A DNA stretch of 64,000 nt from Microbacterium helvum. GTDB taxonomy: Bacteria > Actinomycetota > Actinomycetes > Actinomycetales > Microbacteriaceae. The first letter of the stretch is position 1; each line of letters begins with the position of its first letter. Location: positions 1 to 64,000 of the forward strand of contig NZ_JACXZS010000011.1 in NCBI RefSeq assembly GCF_014779795.1, read 5' to 3'. Below, in pieces: positions 41,645 to 49,700 of the stretch. The notes beneath the pieces were generated by a model. It was given only the letters and a program-made list of their open reading frames with translations, was not told the origin of the DNA and made no database searches. Position numbers and translations under genes: made by a program.

Positions 41645-42769
41645 ATGGAGACCGCCACGCAGCAGCCGGCCGCACGCACGCTCGTGCTGTGCCTGGACGG
41701 CACGGGCAGCGAGCCCGAGTCAGGTGTCACCAACGTCGCACGGCTGTATGCGCTGGCCGTCAAGGACGACGCGCAGCTCGTGTTCTACGACCCGGGGGTC
41801 GGCACGATGGGTGCGCGAGGCGCGGTCACGCCGTTCGGCGCGTGGCTCACCCGCACGGCCGGGCTGATCGTCGGGTACGGCATCCGCGACAACATCGCCG
41901 ACGCCTACGTCTGGCTGATGAACCACTACCGGCCGGGCGATCGCATCATGCTGTTCGGCTTCAGTCGCGGCGCCTACACGGCCGTCGCGCTCGCCGGTGT
42001 GCTGCGCAGCGTCGGACTGCTGCGGCCGGGCGCCGAGAACCTCGTCCCGTACGCGCTCAAGATGGCGCTCGCCCAAGGCAAGAAGAAGCCCGACGAGAAG
42101 AGCGGAGGGGATGCCGCCGATCGCGCCTTCTGGAGCACCCGGTCGTCGTTCGACAACGGGTTCGGCAATCCCGACTTCGAGCGGTTCGCGAAGCCGGTGA
42201 CGTTCCTCGGTGTGTGGGACACCGTCAAATCCGTCGGCTGGTTCAACCTGCGGGCTCGGTTCGAGCAGGTGCGCTGGCCGTTCACCCGCAACGTCGACGG
42301 CGTGCAGACAGGTCGTCTCGCGCTCGCGCTGGACGAGAACCGCCGCGCGTTCACGGAGTACCGCTTCGGCACCGACAAGGACGGCGCCAAGGTCGTGGAC
42401 GACCCGCGCCGCGACCTCGAGGAGATGTGGTTCGCGGGCGTCCACAGCGATGTCGGCGGCACGTTCGAGGACGACCACGGGCTGTCGGACCTGTCGCTGG
42501 AGTGGATGACCGCCGAGGCGGTCGCCGCCGGCCTGCGGATCGACGGCCGCGTGTACGACAGGCTGCTCGGCGTCACCGACGGCGCAGCGGTACCGGTCGA
42601 GCGCGGCGAGGGGCGCATCCACTTCCACCAGTGGTACTGGGCGATCGCGGGGCTCGGCTGGCGCCGGCGCCATCCGGCCCGCACCGACCGCCTGCATCCT
42701 TCGGTGCAGCACCGCGTCGACGCCACCGCGGCGACCGCGAAGCCGTACCGCATCACGTGGGAGAGCTGA
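41645..42769 (+). CDS. DUF2235 alpha/beta hydrolase (Tle1/phospholipase-like)
   Basis: A protein of 374 residues. It begins with the DUF2235 signature RTLVLCLDGTGSEP near residue 11. The nucleophile elbow GFSRGAYTA lies near residue 102 and the likely catalytic His in GVHSDVGG near 266. GVWDTVKSVGW is another family block. In Proteobacteria some DUF2235 proteins are type VI effectors with phospholipase activity (Tle1); here there is no secretion signal and no type VI locus. Its stop overlaps the next start (TGATG), the first of three coupled genes. Confidence 0.87.
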   Translation: METATQQPAARTLVLCLDGTGSEPESGVTNVARLYALAVKDDAQLVFYDPGVGTMGARGAVTPFGAWLTRTAGLIVGYGIRDNIADAYVWLMNHYRPGDRIMLFGFSRGAYTAVALAGVLRSVGLLRPGAENLVPYALKMALAQGKKKPDEKSGGDAADRAFWSTRSSFDNGFGNPDFERFAKPVTFLGVWDTVKSVGWFNLRARFEQVRWPFTRNVDGVQTGRLALALDENRRAFTEYRFGTDKDGAKVVDDPRRDLEEMWFAGVHSDVGGTFEDDHGLSDLSLEWMTAEAVAAGLRIDGRVYDRLLGVTDGAAVPVERGEGRIHFHQWYWAIAGLGWRRRHPARTDRLHPSVQHRVDATAATAKPYRITWES

Positions 42770-44496
42770 TGTCCGAGATCACCGGGTACGAACCGCAGGA
42801 TCAGCCGCGCACGCACGTCACGCTGCGCCTCATCGCACAGGACCCGGCGGTGAAGGGCGACGACAAGAGGATCCTGACCGCGAGGGTGAAGGTGCCGTGG
42901 TCGCGCATGGAGGACGGCCCGCGCGGCGCGCGGCTGCACGTGGTCGACTTCGACACCGCGACGGGCGAGTATCTGAAGCACCCCGGGATCGCCGACGACG
43001 ACGTCTTCGCGGATGCCGACGACGACGAGCTGCTCGACGACAAGGCCTTCCACGCCCAGCACGTGTACGCCACCGCGGCGCGCACGCTCGCGACGTTCGA
43101 GTCGGCGCTCGGCCGCCGGCTGTCGTGGGGATTCGAGGGGCACCATCTCTATCTGGTGCCGCACGCCTTCGCCGAGGCGAACGCGTTCTACTCCGACGAC
43201 GACCACGCGCTGCTGTTCGGCTACGTGCCCGCGAGCACGCCCGGCCGGCGTCCGGTGTACACCTGCCTCAGCCACGACGTCGTCGTGCATGAGACCACGC
43301 ACGCCGTGCTCGACGGGCTGCGTCACCGGTTCCTCGAGCCGAGCCTGCCCGACCAGGCCGCGTTCCATGAGGGGTTCGCCGACATCGTCGCACTGCTGTC
43401 GGTGTTCTCGATGCGCCCGGTCGTCGAACAGGCTCTCGGCCGCGCCGACAAGGACGGCCGCATCCACCGCGACCGCGTCCAGCCCGACCGCCTGCGCCGC
43501 GGCGTGCTCACCGGCGTCGCCGAGCAGATCGGCCGGACGCTCACTCAGGGCCGCGGCGCGCTGCGCGCATCCGCGCTGAAGCCGCCGCCCGCGGACTGGA
43601 CCGAGCTGCGGCTGTACGACGAGCCGCATCGCCGCGGCGAGGTGCTCGTGGCGGTCGTGCTCGACGTGCTCATCGACATCTGGTGGACCCGCCTGCAGGC
43701 GCTGTTCTCGCGGCCGGGGTCGAAGGCGAAGGACGTCACCGTCGACCGCACCCGCGCCGCCGAAGAGGGGGTCAAGGCGGCATCGCAGCTGCTCACGATG
43801 CTCATCCGCGGGCTCGACTACCTGCCGCCCGTCGAGTTCGAGTTCGAGGATCTGCTGGATGCCGTCCTCCTGGCCGACGCCGAGGTCGTGCCCGACGACG
43901 ACCTGGGGTACCGCGATCTGCTGGCGACGAGATTCGAGGCCGCCGGCATCCATCGTCCCGAACGCGACGCCGACGTCCTCGAGGCGGAACTGATGCCCCG
44001 CTACCTCGGCATCAACTACGCGAGCCTGCGCAGCGACCGCGACGAGGTGTTCCGGTTCCTCTGGCAGAACGCGCCGCGGCTGGGCATCAGCACCCGGTTC
44101 TACACCGTCGTGGAGTCGGTGCTGCCGACGCAGCGCATCGGCCCCGACGGGCTGATCGTGCCCGAGTCCGTCGCCACCTACGTGCAGATGGCCGACATGA
44201 CGGCCGGCGAGTTCGCCCGCGAGTCCGAGCTGCCGCTGCCGGACGGGATCGACCACGACACCCCCGTGCAGGTCTTCGGCGGCGGGACGCTCGTCTTCGA
44301 CCAGTTCGGCCGCCTCAAGCTGCACGTCTACAAGCGCATCGACGACTGGCGTCGCCAGGTGCGGCGGCTGAGCTATCTCGACGAGACGGGCCGCCGTGAC
44401 ACCAAGGGCGGGCTCGGCTTCTCAGAGGGTCGCTCGCGCGGGCAGGCTTTCGCCGCGCTCCACAGCACCGATCTCAGCTCCGGGGAGGCATGGTGA
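42769..44496 (+). CDS. HExxH gluzincin-like metallopeptidase, unknown family
   Basis: A protein of 575 residues with no signal peptide. The zinc site HDVVVHETTHAVLDGLRHRF lies near residue 175, and the third ligand is probably the Glu in AAFHEGFADIVALLSVF about 30 residues later, which gives a gluzincin plan (HExxH...E). The long N-terminal part and the C-terminal 300 residues are not recognised; the latter includes an acidic FEFEDLLDAVLLAD segment. It is coupled to the upstream DUF2235 gene (TGATG) and to the downstream MBL gene (GTGA). As a cytosolic protease in a coupled cassette it may activate or process a partner. Confidence 0.78.
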   Translation: MSEITGYEPQDQPRTHVTLRLIAQDPAVKGDDKRILTARVKVPWSRMEDGPRGARLHVVDFDTATGEYLKHPGIADDDVFADADDDELLDDKAFHAQHVYATAARTLATFESALGRRLSWGFEGHHLYLVPHAFAEANAFYSDDDHALLFGYVPASTPGRRPVYTCLSHDVVVHETTHAVLDGLRHRFLEPSLPDQAAFHEGFADIVALLSVFSMRPVVEQALGRADKDGRIHRDRVQPDRLRRGVLTGVAEQIGRTLTQGRGALRASALKPPPADWTELRLYDEPHRRGEVLVAVVLDVLIDIWWTRLQALFSRPGSKAKDVTVDRTRAAEEGVKAASQLLTMLIRGLDYLPPVEFEFEDLLDAVLLADAEVVPDDDLGYRDLLATRFEAAGIHRPERDADVLEAELMPRYLGINYASLRSDRDEVFRFLWQNAPRLGISTRFYTVVESVLPTQRIGPDGLIVPESVATYVQMADMTAGEFARESELPLPDGIDHDTPVQVFGGGTLVFDQFGRLKLHVYKRIDDWRRQVRRLSYLDETGRRDTKGGLGFSEGRSRGQAFAALHSTDLSSGEAW

Positions 44497-45875
44497 GCAC
44501 TCCGATCCGCGTCCGTGTGCGCATGTACCAGGTCGGCTTCGGCGACTGCCTGCTCGTCTCGGTCGAGTACGACGGCCCGCTCGACGACGGGCGCGCCGAG
44601 CGTCACATCCTGATCGACTACGGCACCAGTCATTCGCCGCGCAAGGGATTCGCGCGGGGGCGCATGGCCGACGTCGCCGCGCTCATCGACCAGCACACCC
44701 ATGGCGTGCTCGACGTGCTCGCCGTCACCCACCGCCACCGCGACCACCTGCGCGGCTTCGAGGTCGATGCGGGCGCCGAGATCCTGCGCCGACTCGCCCC
44801 GAAGATCGTGCTGCGGTCGTGGACCGAAGACCCTCGCCTCGGACCGGATGCCGCCCGCCCGGCCGATGCGCCGGCCGCCGGTGCGGCGGCTCTGGCTGCG
44901 GGCCCGGCGCCCGCCGCGCCTGCGCCGTCGGACGGCGCCGTGGGACCGGCATCCCTCCGCTACGCACGCCTGCTCGGCGCGGCACAGGAGCACGCCGGGG
45001 CGCTCGCGGGCCTCGCCGCGCTCGACGCGAAGGTCGCGGCGGCCGCCGAAGAGCAGCTGAAGAACGCCGAGGCCGTCGCCCTGCTCGACGAGCTGTCGGC
45101 GGGCGATCGCGGGCGGTACCTGTACACCGGGGCGGACGCGGGGATCGCCGACATCGTGCCGGGGCTCGCGACCACGGTGCTCGGCCCGCCGACCCCCGAC
45201 CAGGAGCCGGACGTCACCCGCCAGGCCGCCGACGACGACGAGTACTGGCTCACAGCGCTCGGCACGTCGCTGGCGCTGTCGACCACGGTCGCCGCCGCAG
45301 AGGCCGGCGGCGATCCATCCGCAGGCACGATACCGGTGGGGCCGAGCCCGGTGCGGTGGCTGATCGACAACCTCAAGGCACAGCGCACGCACTCGCTGCT
45401 GCGGCTGGTGCGCGGCCTCGACGACGCGCTCAACAACACGAGCCTGCTGCTGCTGTTCGAGATCGGCGGACTGTCGCTGCTCTTCCCCGGCGACGCGCAG
45501 ATCGAGAACTGGCAGCACACCCTGAAGCGGTTCGCGAAGGAGCCCGAGCTGCGTGCCAGGCTCGCGGCCGTCGACCTGTACAAGGTCGGCCACCACGGCA
45601 GCCGCAACGCGACGCCCCGCACGCTGTGGGCGCTGTGGAAGGACCGCCCCGAGACGCTGCCCCGGCTCACGACGCTGATGTCGACGCGGAGCGGCGTGCA
45701 CGGAAAGGCCGTCGACACCGCCGTTCCGCAGGATAACCTGGTCACCGCGCTGAAGCAGGTGTCAGAGCTGTACTCCAGCGACGACGACGCCCACGCCGAC
45801 GCGGAATACCTCGAGGTCGAGGCCGATGTCGCGACGGGCGGCCCGTTCCGCCTCGTGCCTCCCGTCACCCCCTGA
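44493..45875 (+). CDS. MBL-fold metallo-hydrolase (ComEC-like)
   Basis: A protein of 460 residues. N-terminal MYQVGFGDCLLVSVEY and the metal-binding motif VTHRHRDHLRGF near residue 80 mark a metallo-beta-lactamase fold. Later blocks LLLLFEIGGLSLLFPGDA near 325 and DLYKVGHHGSRNATP near 365 are as in ComEC-type stand-alone hydrolases. Residues about 110-270 form an Ala/Pro-rich and helical insertion. GTG at 44493 has GGGGAGG five nt upstream; the ATG one codon earlier is too close. It is the last gene of the DUF2235/peptidase/MBL cassette. Confidence 0.85.
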   Translation: MSTPIRVRVRMYQVGFGDCLLVSVEYDGPLDDGRAERHILIDYGTSHSPRKGFARGRMADVAALIDQHTHGVLDVLAVTHRHRDHLRGFEVDAGAEILRRLAPKIVLRSWTEDPRLGPDAARPADAPAAGAAALAAGPAPAAPAPSDGAVGPASLRYARLLGAAQEHAGALAGLAALDAKVAAAAEEQLKNAEAVALLDELSAGDRGRYLYTGADAGIADIVPGLATTVLGPPTPDQEPDVTRQAADDDEYWLTALGTSLALSTTVAAAEAGGDPSAGTIPVGPSPVRWLIDNLKAQRTHSLLRLVRGLDDALNNTSLLLLFEIGGLSLLFPGDAQIENWQHTLKRFAKEPELRARLAAVDLYKVGHHGSRNATPRTLWALWKDRPETLPRLTTLMSTRSGVHGKAVDTAVPQDNLVTALKQVSELYSSDDDAHADAEYLEVEADVATGGPFRLVPPVTP

Positions 45876-45879
45876 ATCG

Positions 45880-45940
45880 GTTCACTTGCGCTGAACGTAC
45901 GCAGTAGCGGCCTTCTCACGTACGAACAGCGCAAGTGAAC
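45880..45940. repeat. 61-bp inverted-repeat element, copy 4 (divergent arms)
   Basis: Arms 45880-45901 and 45919-45940 (22 bp, three mismatched pairs) with a 17-nt loop. The outer GTTCA/TGAAC and inner GTACG/CGTAC are as in the other copies, but the 12 bp between them (CTTGCGCTGAAC) differ. It starts five bases after the MBL gene stop, between convergent genes. Confidence 0.85.
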
Positions 45941-45987
45941 GTGTTCAGCGAGGGCAGCCGCGTGGGCGCGCGACCGATGACGGGAAG

Positions 45988-46022
45988 GGATGCCGCGGCG
46001 CGAAGCCTGCGCCGCGGCATCC
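45988..46022 (-). terminator. Terminator hairpin of the ABC exporter operon
   Basis: A 14-bp perfect stem (GGATGCCGCGGCGC and complement) with a 7-nt loop, 11 bp from the permease stop. It contains the GGATGCC/GGCATCC word. Confidence 0.75.
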
Positions 46023-46032
46023 GTCTCCGGCG

Positions 46033-47577
46033 TCAGTCGGCGAGCGCCTCGACCGGAGCGACACGGGTGGCCAGGCGAGTGGGCACCACCGCAGCCACGA
46101 GCGTCAGCACGGCGGTCGCGACCACGATGATCGCGACGGGCAGCCACGGCACGGCGGGGGCGACGAACGTCGGCGCCGACCACGACGGCGGCACCGCCAC
46201 CGAGCCGAGGAGCGACTGCGCGCCGGCCCAGCCGTACGCGATGCCGAGCACCAGACCCGTTGCGGTCGCGGCGATCGTGATGTGCGCGGCCTCCAGCAGC
46301 ACCATGCGACGCACCTGACCGGTCGACACCCCGAGCGCGCGCAGCAGCCCGAGCTCACGGCGACGCTGAACGACGCCGATCGTGAGCAGGTTGACCAGGC
46401 CCACGGCCGCGATCACCGCCGACACCGCGACGAGGCCCATCATGATGGCGGCGAAGGTGTCGACGAGCGTCGTCATCTCGACCGGCGCCTCACCGCCGCC
46501 CGAGGCGATCATGACGGCCTTCACCGTCTCGAGCGCGACGGCGAACATCGTCACGAGCGTCACGCCCATGACCACGCCGATGGCCATGCGGCTCGACCGC
46601 TCGGGGTAGCGCAGCGCGTTCTCGGCCGCCAGGCGCGCAGTCGCCGAGCCGCCGAACAGTCGTCCGACGAGTCGCAGCACGGGAGGCATCACGAGCGTCG
46701 CCCCGAGAGCGAGCCCGGTGAACGAGAACACTCCCCCGAAGAACGCCACGATCACGCCGAGCGGCGACACCAGGCCGAACGCGATGCCGAGCGCCAGCAG
46801 CGCCGCGCCGATCACGAACAGCGTGATCGCGACACCGTTGCGCGCCCCGCGACGCACGAACGCGTCGTGCGTCGCCTCGACCGAGCCGCCGAGCGCCTGC
46901 AGCGGCGTGACGGTCAGCACGCGACGCGAGCCCGCCCATGCCGCCGCCCACGTGGTGAGTGCCACCACGACAGCGGGGATCAGCAGCACCGGCTGCAGCA
47001 CGGCGTAGTCGACCTCCTCGAGCCCCAGCGCCGCAGAGGCGAGCTCGACACCGGCCCACGAGAGCAGCGTGCCGCCCACGAGCCCGACCCCCGCACCGAT
47101 GACACCGACGACGAGCCCCTGCCGGGCGACCTCCTCGCGCTGCGACCTCGCCGACGCGCCGATCAGCCGCAGCAGCGCGATGCGGCGGGTGCGACCGGCG
47201 ATGACGGTCGCGAACGTGTTCGCCGTCACGATCGCCGCGACGTACACGGCGACGCCGATCAGCAGGAAGCTCATGATCACCAGCACGACCGCGAGGGTCT
47301 CGCTGTCGCCGATGTACGGATTCGCCTTCAGCATCGCCGCGATGAATCCGGTGGCGCTCAGCAGGATCGCGCCGAACGCGCTCGAGATGCCCGCGACCAG
47401 GATGCTGCCGCCCATGCCCCGTTCGCGCAGCCACGACAGCCGCGCGCTGCGCTGGTGAAGCGCGGTCCCCACGCCCCCTCCAGGCGCCGCTGGCGCGTCG
47501 CCCGGAGCCTCCGGGCGCGTGGGCCCAGCCGCGGCCGGCGGCATCCCGTTCGCCCGAGTCTCGACGACGGCGGTCAC
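46033..47577 (-). CDS. ABC transporter permease, FtsX/MacB type
   Basis: A protein of 514 residues. After a cytoplasmic Pro/Ala-rich N-terminus come two FtsX-like units with about eight membrane helices in total. The cytoplasmic conserved blocks RTRRIALLRLIGASARSQRE and VVQRRRELGLLRALGVSTGQ are typical of this exporter class. The GTG at 47577 overlaps the ATPase stop (GTGA). Together with the ATPase it probably exports an antibiotic, lipid or peptide, or acts in envelope stress. The adjacent two-component system is a plausible regulator. Confidence 0.9.
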   Translation of the reverse strand: MTAVVETRANGMPPAAAGPTRPEAPGDAPAAPGGGVGTALHQRSARLSWLRERGMGGSILVAGISSAFGAILLSATGFIAAMLKANPYIGDSETLAVVLVIMSFLLIGVAVYVAAIVTANTFATVIAGRTRRIALLRLIGASARSQREEVARQGLVVGVIGAGVGLVGGTLLSWAGVELASAALGLEEVDYAVLQPVLLIPAVVVALTTWAAAWAGSRRVLTVTPLQALGGSVEATHDAFVRRGARNGVAITLFVIGAALLALGIAFGLVSPLGVIVAFFGGVFSFTGLALGATLVMPPVLRLVGRLFGGSATARLAAENALRYPERSSRMAIGVVMGVTLVTMFAVALETVKAVMIASGGGEAPVEMTTLVDTFAAIMMGLVAVSAVIAAVGLVNLLTIGVVQRRRELGLLRALGVSTGQVRRMVLLEAAHITIAATATGLVLGIAYGWAGAQSLLGSVAVPPSWSAPTFVAPAVPWLPVAIIVVATAVLTLVAAVVPTRLATRVAPVEALAD

Positions 47578-48386
47578 GACGCCACCTGCCCGACAGGGAC
47601 GGCCGTGGTCGGCGCTGCGGGCGCGGCCGTGCCGAGCTCGGACGCGAGCATGTAGGCCGAGATCTCTTCGGCGCTCTGCCGCGGCTTGTCGGCCACGATG
47701 CGGCCGTCGCCCAGGAAGAGCACGCGGTCGGCGTGCGAGGCGGCGACCGGATCGTGGGTGACCATGGCGATCGACTGGCCGTGCTCGCGCGTCGCAGCGG
47801 CGAGCAGGGCGAGCACCTCGCGGCCCGAACGGGAGTCGAGGTTGCCGGTCGGCTCGTCGGCGAACACCAGGTCGGGCGCCGTCGCGAGCGCCCGGGCGAT
47901 CGCGACGCGCTGCTGCTGGCCGCCCGAGAGCTGGTGCGGGCGGTGGCCGAGGCGGGTCGTGAGGCCGAGTCGTTCGACGAGCCCGTCGATGCGCGCCCGC
48001 TCGAGCGCAGTGGGTCGACGGCCGTCGAGGTCGAAGGGCAGCATGATGTTGCCGAGCGCGTCCAGCGTCGGCACCAGGTTGAACGCCTGGAAGACGAAGC
48101 CGACGCGGCGCCGACGCAGGATCGTGAGCTCCAGGTCGGACAGACCCGTGATGTCGGTGTCGCCGATCCACGCGCGCCCCGATGTCGGCGCATCCAGTCC
48201 CGCCATGATGTGCATGAGCGTCGACTTGCCCGAGCCTGACGGCCCCATGATCGCGGTGAACTCGCCCCGGCGGATGCCGACGCTCACCCCGTCGAGCGCG
48301 TGGACGGTGCTCTCGCCTGCGCCGTACGTCTTGGTGAGCTGCTGCACCCGGGCGGCGAGGCCCAGGTCGGTCGATGAGAGTTCCAT
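47574..48386 (-). CDS. ABC transporter ATP-binding protein (LolD/MacB-like)
   Basis: A protein of 270 residues: Walker A GPSGSGKSTLMHIMAG near residue 50, Q-loop FVFQAFNLVPTL, signature LSGGQQQRVAIARAL near 155, Walker B DLVFADEPTGNLDS, and H-loop in MVTHDP. Pairs with the FtsX-like permease downstream. TACCGT seven nt upstream of the ATG fits a leaderless transcript. Confidence 0.94.
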   Translation of the reverse strand: MELSSTDLGLAARVQQLTKTYGAGESTVHALDGVSVGIRRGEFTAIMGPSGSGKSTLMHIMAGLDAPTSGRAWIGDTDITGLSDLELTILRRRRVGFVFQAFNLVPTLDALGNIMLPFDLDGRRPTALERARIDGLVERLGLTTRLGHRPHQLSGGQQQRVAIARALATAPDLVFADEPTGNLDSRSGREVLALLAAATREHGQSIAMVTHDPVAASHADRVLFLGDGRIVADKPRQSAEEISAYMLASELGTAAPAAPTTAVPVGQVAS

Positions 48387-48393
48387 GCCTACG

Positions 48394-48399
48394 ACGGTA
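48394..48399 (-). promoter_or_regulatory. Leaderless-type -10 box TACCGT
   Basis: TACCGT on the minus strand ends seven nt before the ATG of the ATP-binding protein gene. Confidence 0.5.
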
Positions 48400-48460
48400 T
48401 GGATGCCGCACCCGGCGGCGCGTCGGCCCCGAGAGGCATCCCGCTACATCGCAAGGATGA

Positions 48461-48868
48461 TCATGACTCCGGCGAGGCCGCCTCGTCCGAGGTCAGCAGG
48501 ATGGCGTTGCCGTCGGGGTCCTCGACGATCGCCGCGTATGGTCCGACAGTCTGCGTGGGCGGCATCCGCCCGACATAGCCGGCGTCGACCAGTTCGTTCC
48601 AACGGCTGTCGACGACAGCATCCTCACCCACATAGAACTCGAGCATCTGCGAGTACCCGCGTCCTACGGGACGCGACCATGTCGGGTCGTACGTCGACGC
48701 GAACCCGGTGATGAGCAGCAGAGTCACCCCGCTGCCCATGCGATGCGCGACGACGGGCCGCCCGCCGGGCACCGCGTCAGGAAGGTCGAGGCCGAGCCGC
48801 CGGTAGAAGCGGACGGATGCCTCCAGGTCGGCGACTTCGAGGACGACCATGCTCAGCTGAAGTTCCAT
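48461..48868 (-). CDS. Glyoxalase/VOC-family protein
   Basis: A protein of 135 residues with the vicinal-oxygen-chelate beta-alpha-beta-beta-beta plan: LSMVVLEVADLEASVRFYRR at the N-terminus, MLEFYVG in the middle and AAIVEDPDGNAILLT at the end. Metal ligands are not complete in an obvious way, so antibiotic-resistance or binding roles are as likely as enzymatic ones. The ATG at 48868 is preferred over 48886 because the domain begins immediately. Confidence 0.85.
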   Translation of the reverse strand: MELQLSMVVLEVADLEASVRFYRRLGLDLPDAVPGGRPVVAHRMGSGVTLLLITGFASTYDPTWSRPVGRGYSQMLEFYVGEDAVVDSRWNELVDAGYVGRMPPTQTVGPYAAIVEDPDGNAILLTSDEAASPES

Positions 48869-48901
48869 GGGCCGATCCTGGCCCATGCCGCCGACACGCG
48901 G

Positions 48902-49555
48902 CTAGGCCAGGTCGTGCTCGAACGCGAAGACCACCAGCTGCACGCGGTCGCGCAGGCCCAGCTTCGTCAGGATGCGGCTGATGTGCGTCTTGACGGTCGC
49001 CTCCGACAGGAATTCGCGCGCCGCGATCTCGGCATTGGACAGCCCCCGCGCGGCCAGCGCGAAGATCTCGCGCTCCCGCTCGGTCAGCTCGAGATAGGCG
49101 GGCGGGACCGGCCGCGCGACGGCATCCGTGAACCTCTCGAACAGCTCGCGAGTGGCGGATGCCGCGATCACCGCAGAGCCGGAGTGCACCGTCCGGATCG
49201 CCGCGAGCAGGAACTCGGGGTCGGCGTCCTTCAGCAGGAACCCGCTCGCACCCTGCCGGATCGCGCGCGCCGCCGCCTCGTCGAGGTCGAACGTCGTGAG
49301 CATCACGATGCGCGGCGACGGCGCCCCGTCATGACCCGGATCCGTCAGCAGCTCCGCGGTGGCCGCGAGGCCGTCCATGACGGGCATGCGGATGTCCATG
49401 AGCACGACGTCAGGCTTCGTCGCGCGCACCATCGTGACGCCCTCTCGCCCGTCGGAGGCCTCGCCCACGACCTCGAGGTCGGGCTGCGAGTCGACGAGCA
49501 TGCGGATGCCGGCGCGGAAGAGCGCCTGGTCGTCGACGAGTGCGACGCGGATCAT
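48902..49555 (-). CDS. NarL/LuxR-family response regulator
   Basis: A protein of 217 residues. The receiver domain has VALVDDQALFRAGIRMLV with the acidic pocket, phosphoacceptor Asp in PDVVLMDIRMPVMDG near residue 53, and Lys in GFLLKDADPE near 104. A C-terminal LuxR helix-turn-helix has LTEREREIFALAARGLSNAE and VKTHISRILTKLGLRDR. It pairs with the histidine kinase upstream on the same strand, although a 145-bp gap holding an inverted repeat separates them. A target may be the ABC exporter next door. Confidence 0.94.
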   Translation of the reverse strand: MIRVALVDDQALFRAGIRMLVDSQPDLEVVGEASDGREGVTMVRATKPDVVLMDIRMPVMDGLAATAELLTDPGHDGAPSPRIVMLTTFDLDEAAARAIRQGASGFLLKDADPEFLLAAIRTVHSGSAVIAASATRELFERFTDAVARPVPPAYLELTEREREIFALAARGLSNAEIAAREFLSEATVKTHISRILTKLGLRDRVQLVVFAFEHDLA

Positions 49556-49582
49556 GCGGGCACTCCGATCGAGGCACCGTCG

Positions 49583-49687
49583 CAGAATCGGATCCGCGCA
49601 TGCGGACGATCGCGCCGACACTCCGGAGGATGGATGCCGCAGCCCGGCGTGTCGCGGCTCGCCTCCGCTCGTGCGGATCCGATTCTG
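49583..49687. repeat. Inverted repeat between the histidine kinase and response regulator genes
   Basis: Perfect 15-bp arms CAGAATCGGATCCGC (49583-49597) and the complement (49673-49687) enclose 75 nt with further GC-rich dyads. It fills most of the gap inside the two-component pair and could attenuate or process the transcript. Confidence 0.8.
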
Positions 49688-49700
49688 TGGAGTCGGGCGA

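Noticed and set aside
41645..42769. Type VI secretion effector locus
   Set aside because: DUF2235 suggested a Tle1 effector, but there are no VgrG, Hcp, PAAR or structural genes, and the host is a Gram-positive-type actinobacterium.
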